Below are positions 1 through 5,451 of a stretch of 5,451 nucleotides of DNA, piece after piece. The notes under the pieces were generated by a model that saw only the letters and a list, made by a program, of their open reading frames with translations, did no database searches and was not told the DNA's origin. Position 1 is the first letter of the stretch. Each line of letters opens with the position of its first letter. The DNA comes from an uncultured Eubacteriales bacterium (GTDB lineage: Bacteria; Bacillota; Clostridia; Oscillospirales; Oscillospiraceae). The stretch is taken from assembly GCA_900552475.1 (NCBI GenBank), contig USAC01000101.1:1-5451 (forward strand), read 5' to 3'. The position numbers were made by a program, and so were the translations under genes.

Positions 1-22
1 CGCCACTCCACTTAAACTTCAT
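1..22 (-). CDS. Possible first codons of a gene leaving the left edge
   Basis: Read leftward, an ATG at 22-20 opens MKFKWSG before the window ends. It is preceded by TAGGCGAT, a weak Shine-Dalgarno-like stretch with AGG four bases before the ATG. A start reading M-K-F-K is typical of bacterial proteins. Only seven codons are visible, so no family can be named and chance is a real alternative. The plus-strand terminator-like hairpin at 147-174 argues against the simplest version, because it suggests rightward transcripts also exist here. Confidence 0.25.
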
Positions 23-98
23 ATCGCCTACATGGGGGCTTTTTGTGCTGTCCGCACAAACTGGAGCAGTTCACAGCGCACCGGGGTGGTTTTATAGC

Positions 99-131
99 TC
101 ATCAAAAAAGGCCGATGACCTTTTTTGATGA
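99..131. repeat. Perfect 13-bp inverted repeat with 7-nt loop
   Basis: The arm at 99-111 (TCATCAAAAAAGG) is the exact reverse complement of 119-131, separated by CCGATGA. The A6 and T6 tracts lie inside the stem and only a GG/CC pair caps it, so it resembles a weak bidirectional terminator on either strand. It could also be the core of a dispersed palindromic repeat or a protein-binding site. Confidence 0.7.
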
Positions 132-146
132 AGGGGATTTGCTGCG

Positions 147-174
147 ACACTCCGCTCCGCGCAGAGTGTTTTTT
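147..174 (+). terminator. Rho-independent terminator-like hairpin, plus strand
   Basis: ACACTCCGC (147-155) pairs with GCG and GAGTGT (159-169), leaving a two-base CA bulge and a TCC loop. The stem runs directly into T residues (169-174). The minus strand has no matching T tract, so it is directional. No rightward gene ends in the window. It would serve a gene to the left or a short RNA within this gap. Confidence 0.5.
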
Positions 175-257
175 GCAACTTACACGCCGCAGAAAAAACG
201 GATTTCAATTGATTCGCGCCGCTGCGACGCGAACTCTGTGAGATCTTTGGGGTAGAG

Positions 258-287
258 AAAGCACCCGGCCTGCGGCCGGGTGCTTTT
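258..287 (-). terminator. Terminator of the ABC ATPase gene (bidirectional)
   Basis: A perfect 10-bp GC-rich stem, 261-270 (GCACCCGGCC) with 274-283, encloses a TGC loop. On the minus strand it begins 18 bases after the ATPase stop and is followed by TTTCTCT, which is adequate for intrinsic termination. The plus strand has TTTT after the stem, so it can also stop opposing transcripts. The stop-to-stem distance supports assignment to the ATPase. Confidence 0.85.
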
Positions 288-300
288 GTATATCCGGAAT

Positions 301-1470
<1,170 letters not shown>

Positions 1471-1664
1471 AATGCATCTGACTGTAACCGCGCCGCCTCC
1501 GCACGCACGGTCTCGCGCCCGGTGAAAATGTCCGGTACGCCTTACGGCAGGTCTCCACACTGCCGCACCGCCAGCCACAGCGGAACTTGTTCCTCCTTTG
1601 ATTTGCCGGTGCGTGCCATAGGGAAATAGTGGAGTGAGACGCGCCGGTAGGAATAAGATACTCT
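1471..1664 (-). other. Long 5' leader of the ABC ATPase gene
   Basis: If the promoter at 1665-1693 is used, the ATPase mRNA has a leader of nearly 190 nt. In transcript order it contains an imperfect hairpin (1639-1647 with 1606-1614, one C/A mismatch), the sequence AAAGGAGG (1599-1592), a perfect 6-bp hairpin (1565-1560 with 1550-1545, 9-nt loop) and a weaker GGAGG (1500-1496) that lies 25 nt before the ATG. I recognise no known riboswitch. The hairpins suggest possible control of translation, which is inference. Confidence 0.4.
1592..1599 (-). promoter_or_regulatory. Strong Shine-Dalgarno with no conserved start codon
   Basis: The minus strand reads AAAGGAGG, the best ribosome-binding sequence in this part of the window, but the conserved ATPase ATG is about 120 nt downstream. 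The nearest in-frame start is GTG at 1578-1576, 13 nt away, which would add a 36-residue extension. Alternatively, CTG at 1580-1578 would open a 12-codon peptide ending in TAA at 1544-1542. It may therefore drive a leader peptide or an alternative N-terminus, or be chance. Confidence 0.4.
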
Positions 1665-1693
1665 ATTTTACCATGCGCGCGCGGTGGGCGCAA
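1665..1693 (-). promoter_or_regulatory. Candidate sigma-70 promoter of the ABC ATPase
   Basis: On the minus strand, TTGCGC (1693-1688) and TAAAAT (1670-1665) are separated by exactly 17 bp. The -10 box matches 5 of 6 consensus bases and the -35 box 4 of 6. It lies in the gap between the upstream gene's terminator and the ATPase, where a promoter is expected. A start near 1658 is predicted. Confidence 0.5.
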
Positions 1694-1733
1694 TTCCCGC
1701 GGGCGAGAAATTTCCGTTTGGATTTTGTAGGAT

Positions 1734-1751
1734 GTGACAGAAAAGTGTCAC
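1734..1751. promoter_or_regulatory. Palindrome upstream of the ATPase promoter, possible operator
   Basis: GTGACA (1734-1739) and TGTCAC (1746-1751) form a perfect palindrome around a 6-nt spacer. It lies about 40 bp upstream of the candidate -35 box and just beyond the T tract of the preceding terminator. Its 18-bp size suits a dimeric regulator, and an upstream position would suit an activator. No regulator is identified, and chance or a minor role in termination is possible. Confidence 0.35.
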
Positions 1752-1757
1752 CGCAGG

Positions 1758-1784
1758 AAAAAACGGCCCGCAGAGCGCGGGCCG
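1758..1784 (-). terminator. Strong intrinsic terminator after the small membrane protein
   Basis: On the minus strand, CGGCCCGC, a GCTCT loop and GCGGGCCG form a perfect 8-bp GC stem (1784-1777 with 1771-1764), followed at once by T6 (1763-1758). It starts 7 bases after the TAA of the 72-aa gene and separates that unit from the ATPase promoter downstream. Confidence 0.93.
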
Positions 1785-1791
1785 CTTGGCG

Positions 1792-2010
1792 TTATGGTTC
1801 GTTGGTGTCCTGTGGGGCGTCCGGTTTGCCGCTCTTTCCGCGGGCACGGAGTAGCCTGCCGTATTCAAAGAGCGCCAGCGCGAGGAAAACCCACATGAAG
1901 ATGTTCTTCAAAAAGCAATCAGGCCCATACCAGTCACTGATCAACCCGGCGCAGCGCTCAAGAGTGTAAAACGCCCCGCTGATGAGCAGGAAGATGTCCG
2001 CGCGTCGCAT
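1792..2010 (-). CDS. Small membrane protein of unknown function (72 aa)
   Basis: I do not recognise this protein. The ATG at 2010 has a good ribosome site, AAAGGAG, with 5 nt of spacing. Residues 36-50 (NIFMWVFLALALFEY) form one clear membrane segment. Residues 5-25 (DIFLLISGAFYTLERCAGLI) are a possible second, weaker one containing E18 and R19. The region after about 52 is charged and ends in a hydrophilic proline-containing tail, RGKSGKPDAPQDTNEP. The basic stretch RLLRARGK beside the helix suggests the tail is cytoplasmic. The gene follows the secreted-protein gene by 32 bases on the same strand and precedes a strong terminator, so the two probably share an mRNA. Its base composition is GC-rich, unlike that of its upstream partner. 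Function cannot be inferred. Confidence 0.75.
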   Translation of the reverse strand: MRRADIFLLISGAFYTLERCAGLISDWYGPDCFLKNIFMWVFLALALFEYGRLLRARGKSGKPDAPQDTNEP

Positions 2011-2042
2011 AGAAGCTCCTTTCAGAATAAAAAATAGGATTA

Positions 2043-2723
2043 TTAACCAACTGTACTGGTGACGCTATAATCAACTCTATGAGGGACATGAGCCAGCACA
2101 GCTTCGGTGCCTACGAGTTCCTGACGAAGGCCTGCACCTAAACCGGCGCTGGAACCCTGGTAAACGTCATATTTTTTGTAGTAGTAGCGATTCAAATCAA
2201 ATCCAGTTGCGATGTAAAAAGATGCGGTGTTGCCAGAAGCGCCTTCAGGAAAGGCGTATTTAGTAGACTTTTCAACTGTAAATGAAACACCAAACGAGGC
2301 ATTAGCTCCGGTTGTATTTTTGAGAGCATTTTTCAAAGCAGTGCTCGGAGTGCCAGTGAAGCCAATAGTACCCGTGGTTGTAACAGAATACGTGGTTTTG
2401 ACGACTTCTCCTTTTGCAACAGAGATAATAAACTTATCATTTATTACACTCTTCGAGTTGTGTGTTACAGTTTTGTGGGAATCATACACATATTTTGAAT
2501 AGAGGTATCCGGATCCGGCGCGGGTGGCTTGGTTGGCCTTTTCGGGGTCGACAAAGCGATACTCTGGTACGTCGGTCATAGGGGTATCAAAGGCTTCGTA
2601 AGTTACGGTGTTCTCAGGAAGGCCGATGCCGGTGGGAATTTCCGTCTCTGTTGCCAAAGCTGCGGAAGGAACGAGCAGGAGGATGCAGAGTAGGGCCGTA
2701 ATCAGAGCGAATCATCGTTTCAT
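2043..2723 (-). pseudogene. Secreted beta-rich protein with TGA stop in its signal peptide
   Basis: The ATG at 2723, with AAAGGA 9 nt upstream, opens M-K-R, then TGA at 2714-2712, then in the same frame FALITALLCILLLV and PSAALA, followed by about 200 uninterrupted codons to TAA at 2043. Apart from the stop, this is a standard Sec signal peptide: basic start, hydrophobic core (residues 5-18) and A-L-A cleavage site at 22-24. The mature part is rich in Thr, Ser, Gly and Tyr, with segments such as TTYSVTTTGTIGFTG and RYYYKKYDVYQG that suggest beta structure. I recognise no domain. CGA (Arg) or TGG (Trp) mutated to TGA would explain the stop. Restart at TTG 2657 would give a 204-aa protein without a signal. 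GC is about 40% over 2161-2520 by hand count, far below neighbouring genes, which suggests acquisition. The intact remainder points to a recent mutation, a sequencing error or read-through. Confidence 0.8.
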
Positions 2724-2789
2724 AAATCATTGTCCTTTCTTCTGTTTTCTCTTTCTGTTCATTGACTTTCACAGGTGTACGAGATCATG

Positions 2790-2913
2790 TTGTGCATAAA
2801 TCACATCCCTTCATTTTCTATACCAATAGTATCATATCAGAAGATAATCGAAAAGTAGTTACAGAAGTATTAAAATTAATAAAGATTTCGCTAAGAGGAA
2901 TTTGTGCATAAAT
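2790..2913. repeat. Pair of 12-bp direct repeats
   Basis: TTGTGCATAAAT occurs at 2790-2801 and again at 2902-2913, with 112 bp between start points. The copies flank the candidate promoter of the secreted-protein gene. They could be binding sites, the trace of a duplication or excision, or chance in AT-rich DNA. Each copy includes an ATG on the minus strand. Confidence 0.55.
2831..2839 (-). promoter_or_regulatory. Extended -10 promoter candidate for the secreted-protein gene
   Basis: The minus strand reads TGATATGAT, an exact TGn extension joined to TATGAT, which differs from the -10 consensus at one base. There is no good -35 box, which extended -10 promoters tolerate. A start near 2824 would give a leader of about 100 nt that includes the MHNMISYTCESQ mini-frame. 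Confidence 0.4.
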
Positions 2914-2916
2914 AAG

Positions 2917-2952
2917 AAGAACTGCACAGTTGTACCCTGTGCAGTTCTTTTT
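2917..2952 (-). terminator. Terminator of the flavodoxin gene (bidirectional)
   Basis: A perfect 13-bp stem (2917-2929 with 2937-2949) encloses a 7-nt loop. It begins about 20 bases after the flavodoxin stop. On the minus strand it is followed by CTTATTTATG, a moderate U tract. On the plus strand the stem runs into TTTTT (2948-2952). It separates the redox genes from the accessory unit downstream. Confidence 0.85.
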
Positions 2953-2968
2953 ATTTACCGGTATGGGC

Positions 2969-3481
2969 TTATTTCCCCTCCCGGACCCAGCGGGCGAGGG
3001 CGCTTTCGGCCTCGGCGACGTGGCTGCCGTGGATGGCGAGCCCCTTCGTGACGGCCGCGCCGGGCGCAGCGCGGCGGATGTCGCTCTCGGTGTCGGAGAG
3101 CCCGCTGCCCTCGTGCGTGCAGAAGGGACGGATGGTCTTGCCGGTGAAGTCGTAGTGCTCGAGGAAGGTATAGACCGCCATCGGCATCGTGCCGCAGTAG
3201 TTGGGGTAGCCGAGGTAGATCTCGTCATAGCCGTCGAGACTCTCCGGCAGGTTCACAAGTGCCGGGCGGGCGCCGCACTGCCAGTCCTCCCGCGCCTCAG
3301 CGACGCAGGCCTTGTAGTCCTCGGAGTACGGCTGCACCTGCTCGATGCGCAGCGTGTCCGCGCCGGTGACTGCGGCGAGCATCCGCGCGGCCTGCTCGGT
3401 GTTGCCGACGGAGATGCGGCGGTACGCGCCGCCGAAGTAGTTCTCGCCCGCGCGGGAGTAAAATGCGATGAGCGCTTTCAT
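2969..3481 (-). CDS. Flavodoxin family protein (170 aa)
   Basis: This is a cytoplasmic FMN-binding electron carrier or small flavin oxidoreductase of the flavodoxin fold. The first strand MKALIAFYSRAGENYFGG (1-18) supplies the FMN phosphate loop around S9-N13, and VGNTE (25-29) follows. GYPNYCGTMP (91-100) is the middle flavin-contact loop, with C96 where I expect Trp in relatives. PFCTHEGSG (119-127) is the third conserved loop, and the end carries GLAIHGSHV (147-155). The length is normal. The ATG at 3481 is preferred because the fold begins there; an upstream frame would add 11 basic residues. The ribosome site AAAAGGAAG lies inside the end of the reductase gene, whose TGA ends one base before this ATG, so translational coupling is likely. 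A terminator follows. The partner and substrate are unknown. A reductase with an iron-sulfur domain next door would be a natural partner, but here it is broken. Confidence 0.92.
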   Translation of the reverse strand: MKALIAFYSRAGENYFGGAYRRISVGNTEQAARMLAAVTGADTLRIEQVQPYSEDYKACVAEAREDWQCGARPALVNLPESLDGYDEIYLGYPNYCGTMPMAVYTFLEHYDFTGKTIRPFCTHEGSGLSDTESDIRRAAPGAAVTKGLAIHGSHVAEAESALARWVREGK

Positions 3482-3482
3482 G

Positions 3483-4161
3483 TCAGTTCGCTTCCTTTTC
3501 AAATTTTTTTGCAACGTCCTCCAGAAGACGGCGGATGGGCAGGTGCTGGGGACAGACCTTCTCGCACCGGCCGCACTTGACGCAGTCGGACGCCCTGCGG
3601 CTGGGGGCGATGTGGACGACGTTATAATAGTAGTCCGCGTTCCAGCCGTGGTGGATCTGCTTCGTGTTCATGGTGGCGAAGAGGTCGGGGATGGAGATGT
3701 GCTTCGGACAGCCGTCCGTGCAGTAGCGGCAGACGGTGCAGGGGATGAGATTCTTGCTGTGAAAGATCTCCTGCACGCGCTTGACGGCGGCGAGTTCCCG
3801 CTCATCCAGCGGCCGGAAGTCGCGCATGAAGGCGATGTTGTCCTCCATCTGCGAAAGGCTGCTCATGCCGGAGAGCACCATCAGCATCCCGGGAAAGCCC
3901 GCGGCGAAGCGGATGGCATAGCTCGCGGGGCTGCCGCCGCGGAGCCCGTCGAGCACGGTGCGCGTCGTCCGGGAGGTTCACGAGGTTGCCGCCCTTGACC
4001 GGCTCCATGACGATGACGGGCTTGCCGAATTTGCGGCAGACCTCGTAGCATCTGCGGCTCTGCACGGCGGGATCGTTGTAGTCGAGGTAGTTGAACTGGA
4101 TCTGCATGACCTTAATCTGCGGATAGTCCGTCAGGATATAACGCTCGCGCGGGGAAATCAA
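3483..4161 (-). pseudogene. Decayed aldo/keto reductase with intact 2[4Fe-4S] tail
   Basis: Two frames together encode the second half of a ferredoxin-tailed aldo/keto reductase. The first (4161 to about 3961) reads ILTDYPQIKVMQIQFNY, VCRKFGKPVIVMEPVKGG and NLVNLPDDA, then slips near 3958-3963. The second frame continues at once with VLDGLRGGSPASYAIRFAAG through to TGA at 3483. In the second fragment (counted from GTG 3956) the cysteines C73, C76, C79, C83 and C125, C128, C131, C135 form two C-x2-C-x2-C-x3-C cluster motifs, in CTVCRYCTDGCPKHISIP and CVKCGRCEKVCPQ. Family members have roughly 370-390 residues. The missing 160 or so include the part of the barrel that carries the Asp-Tyr-Lys-His active site, so the enzyme cannot work. 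Recognisable homology begins near 4137, about 70 bases after the uvrA stop. The 157-aa iron-sulfur fragment might still be translated. Loss of one GC unit from a GCGCGC run would explain the frameshift. Confidence 0.85.
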
Positions 4162-4208
4162 TTCCGTTTTCGGGGCGTTTATATAAGAAAAACTGATCCA
4201 CTCACCGC

Positions 4209-5451
4209 TTACAGGTATTTTCCGGTGATGCTGTCGGGGTTGGCGCGGATGTCCTCCGGCGTGCCGCAGGCGACGATGCGTCCGCCCGCATCCCCGCCGC
4301 CGGGGCCCATGTCGATGATGTAGTCGGCGCTGCGGATGACGTCGAGGTCGTGCTCGATGACGACGACCGTCGCGCCCTGGTCGAGCAGCGTCTGGAATAC
4401 GCCCAGCAGCACCCGCACGTCGAGCGGGTGCAGGCCGATGGACGGCTCGTCAAAGACGAACACGGCGTCCGTCTGCGTGCGGCCCGTCTCGCTTGCAAGC
4501 TTGAGACGCTGCGCCTCGCCGCCGGAGAGACTCGGCGTCTCCTCGCCGAGCGTGAGATACCCCAGCCCAAGTGAGCGGAGCGTCTCAAGCCGCTGGCGGA
4601 CGGTGTTCATCCCGCGGCAGAAGGCCGCGGCGTCCGTGACGTCCATGTCCATCAGCCCCGGGAGGGAGGCAGACTGCCCGTCGGCATTCGTCAGCCGGAT
4701 CTCCTGCGCGGCGCGGCCGTAGCGCGAGCCGCGGCAGTCGGGGCAGGGAACCGTCACGTCCGGGAGAAACTGCACGTCAAGACTCACCACGCCCGTCCCG
4801 TCGCAACCGGGGCAGCGCAGAGAGCCGGTGTTATACGAGAAGTCGCCCGCCTTCAGGCTGCGCGCCTTCGCTGCGGGGGAGCGGGCGAAGAGCTTGCGCA
4901 GCTCGTCGTGGACGTTCGCGTAGGTTGCGACAGTCGAGCGGACGTTCAGCCCGATGGGCGTCGCGTCGATGAGCTTGACGTGGCGGATGCCCTCCGCGCG
5001 GAGCGCCTTGACGTGGGCGGGGAGGGGCGCGCCGGTGATCTGCGCCTGCAGCGCGGGGACGAGGCTCTCGAGCACCATCGTCGTCTTGCCCGAGCCGGAG
5101 ACGCCCGTCACAACCGTGAGCCGACCCTTCGGCAGTGTGACCTCCAGCGGCTTCACGGTGTGGATCCCCCCGGTGGAGAGCCGGATTTCACCGCCTGCGA
5201 ACAGCTCCTCCCGCGCCGCGCGCCGGCGGATATCCGCGCCGCCGCGCCCCGCGAGGAATGGGCCGATCTGCGAGACGGGATCTTCCGCGATGGCTGCGAC
5301 CGGCCCCTCGGCGATGACGTGGCCGCCGCGTGCGCCCGCCTCCGGGCCCATCTCGACGATCCAGTCTGCTTCCCGCAGAATCTGCGTGTCGTGGTCGACG
5401 AGGAGGACGAAGTTTCCGTCGGCGACGAGGTCGTGCATCACACCCGTGAGC
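4209..5451 (-). CDS. uvrA: UvrA-family excinuclease ATPase, C-terminal part (5' end outside window)
   Basis: The last 414 codons are visible. Residues are counted from GTG 5441, which is internal, not the true start. VDHD (15-18) and ADWIVEMGPEAG end the first ATPase module. The second module has Walker A GVSGSGKTT (113-121), a zinc-binding set C210, C213, C233, C236 around FLPDVTVPC, signature LSGGEAQRLKLA (305-316), Walker B VFVFDEP (327-333) and H364 in VIEHD. It ends in the typical SITGKYL. UvrA scans DNA for bulky lesions and loads UvrB in nucleotide excision repair. DEPSIGLHP in place of the canonical DEPTTGLH, and YNTGSLRCPGC in the zinc region, suggest the shorter UvrA paralogue class, whose roles include drug tolerance. 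That would need the missing half to confirm. No terminator follows, so transcription may run into the reductase remnant and flavodoxin. Confidence 0.93.
   Translation of the reverse strand, partial: LTGVMHDLVADGNFVLLVDHDTQILREADWIVEMGPEAGARGGHVIAEGPVAAIAEDPVSQIGPFLAGRGGADIRRRAAREELFAGGEIRLSTGGIHTVKPLEVTLPKGRLTVVTGVSGSGKTTMVLESLVPALQAQITGAPLPAHVKALRAEGIRHVKLIDATPIGLNVRSTVATYANVHDELRKLFARSPAAKARSLKAGDFSYNTGSLRCPGCDGTGVVSLDVQFLPDVTVPCPDCRGSRYGRAAQEIRLTNADGQSASLPGLMDMDVTDAAAFCRGMNTVRQRLETLRSLGLGYLTLGEETPSLSGGEAQRLKLASETGRTQTDAVFVFDEPSIGLHPLDVRVLLGVFQTLLDQGATVVVIEHDLDVIRSADYIIDMGPGGGDAGGRIVACGTPEDIRANPDSITGKYL

Larger units (their letters stand above)
1..257. other. Intergenic region rich in inverted repeats
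   Basis: No convincing gene lies here. Both roughly 70-codon open frames start from TTG or without a good ribosome site and are arginine-rich, low-complexity translations of hairpin DNA. The region holds four inverted repeats: 42-48 with 54-60 (TTTGTGC/GCACAAA); 99-111 with 119-131; 147-155 with 159-169 (2-nt bulge), followed by T residues; and 213-221 with 225-233 (one C/A mismatch). A plus-strand promoter can be proposed: TTCACA at 70-75, a 17-bp spacer and TATAGC at 93-98. With the hairpin at 147-174 it would give an RNA of about 70 nt. A dispersed intergenic repeat is the other main reading. Confidence 0.5.
2724..2916. other. AT-rich intergenic region
   Basis: This gap separates the flavodoxin terminator from the secreted-protein gene. 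It is very AT-rich; 2821-2880 is about 23% GC by hand count. It contains an extended -10 promoter candidate, a 12-bp direct repeat, and two minus-strand mini-frames that begin in the repeat copies: MHNMISYTCESQ (2797-2759) and MHKFLLAKSLLILILL (2909-2859). The first has a GAAGGGA sequence 8 nt upstream and could be a leader peptide. The second lacks a ribosome site and abuts the terminator. Confidence 0.5.

Noticed and set aside
1471..1578. Taking the ATPase start as GTG 1578 (425 aa)
   Set aside because: The 36 added residues are Arg/Gly-rich and unlike the family, and the Shine-Dalgarno spacing of 13 nt is long. It is kept only as a finding.
2712..2714. TGA read as Trp through an alternative genetic code, or as selenocysteine
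   Set aside because: Other genes use TGG for Trp, the reductase remnant ends in TGA, and no selenocysteine role is plausible in a signal peptide.
2930..3998. Plus-strand open frames opposite the flavodoxin and reductase
   Set aside because: They mirror real minus-strand genes and lack recognisable domains or ribosome sites.
4161..4208. Reductase frame reading upstream through ISFSYINAPK toward the uvrA stop
   Set aside because: It vaguely resembles the family segment before the conserved strand, but it overlaps the uvrA 3' end out of frame and has no start, so I treat it as junction sequence.

Overview
The window looks like a GC-rich member of the gut Clostridia, most likely Oscillospiraceae or a relative. 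This is inferred from protein character: a lysine-rich MsmK/UgpC-type ATPase, an aldo/keto reductase with a C-terminal 2[4Fe-4S] domain, a flavodoxin with the GENYFGG motif, and a UvrA paralogue of the DEPSIGLHP type. All well-supported genes are on the minus strand, so transcription runs from high to low coordinates. The standard code is used: TAA and TGA act as stops and TGG encodes Trp.

In transcription order, from the right edge: (a) 5451-4209 is the C-terminal part of a UvrA-family ATPase, cut by the window edge. (b) About 4137-3483 is a decayed aldo/keto reductase. Its catalytic N-terminal half is missing and a frameshift lies near 3958-3963, but its iron-sulfur tail is intact. (c) 3481-2969 is an intact flavodoxin, one base after the reductase stop and followed by a strong terminator (2917-2952). 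(d) 2724-2916 is an AT-rich gap with a candidate extended -10 promoter and a 12-bp direct repeat. (e) 2723-2043 encodes a secreted beta-rich protein of unknown function with an in-frame TGA at codon 4, inside an otherwise textbook signal peptide. (f) 2010-1792 is a 72-aa membrane protein, 32 bases downstream and followed by a terminator (1758-1784). (g) 1751-1471 holds a palindrome, a candidate promoter and a long leader. (h) 1470-301 is a stand-alone sugar-ABC-transporter ATPase with its own terminator (258-287). (i) 1-257 has no supported gene but several inverted repeats, including a plus-strand terminator-like hairpin, and possibly the first codons of a gene running off the left edge.

The ATPase probably energises carbohydrate importers encoded elsewhere, since no permease or binding protein is here. 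The flavodoxin and the reductase remnant look like the remains of a redox pair. The secreted protein, its small membrane neighbour and the AT-rich gap form an accessory unit; by hand count, 2161-2520 is about 40% GC, while parts of the uvrA region reach about 75%.

I did not find a convincing new multi-gene system. The strongest leads are the stop codon in the signal peptide, the two-step decay of the reductase, and a strong Shine-Dalgarno sequence in the ATPase leader that serves no obvious start codon.
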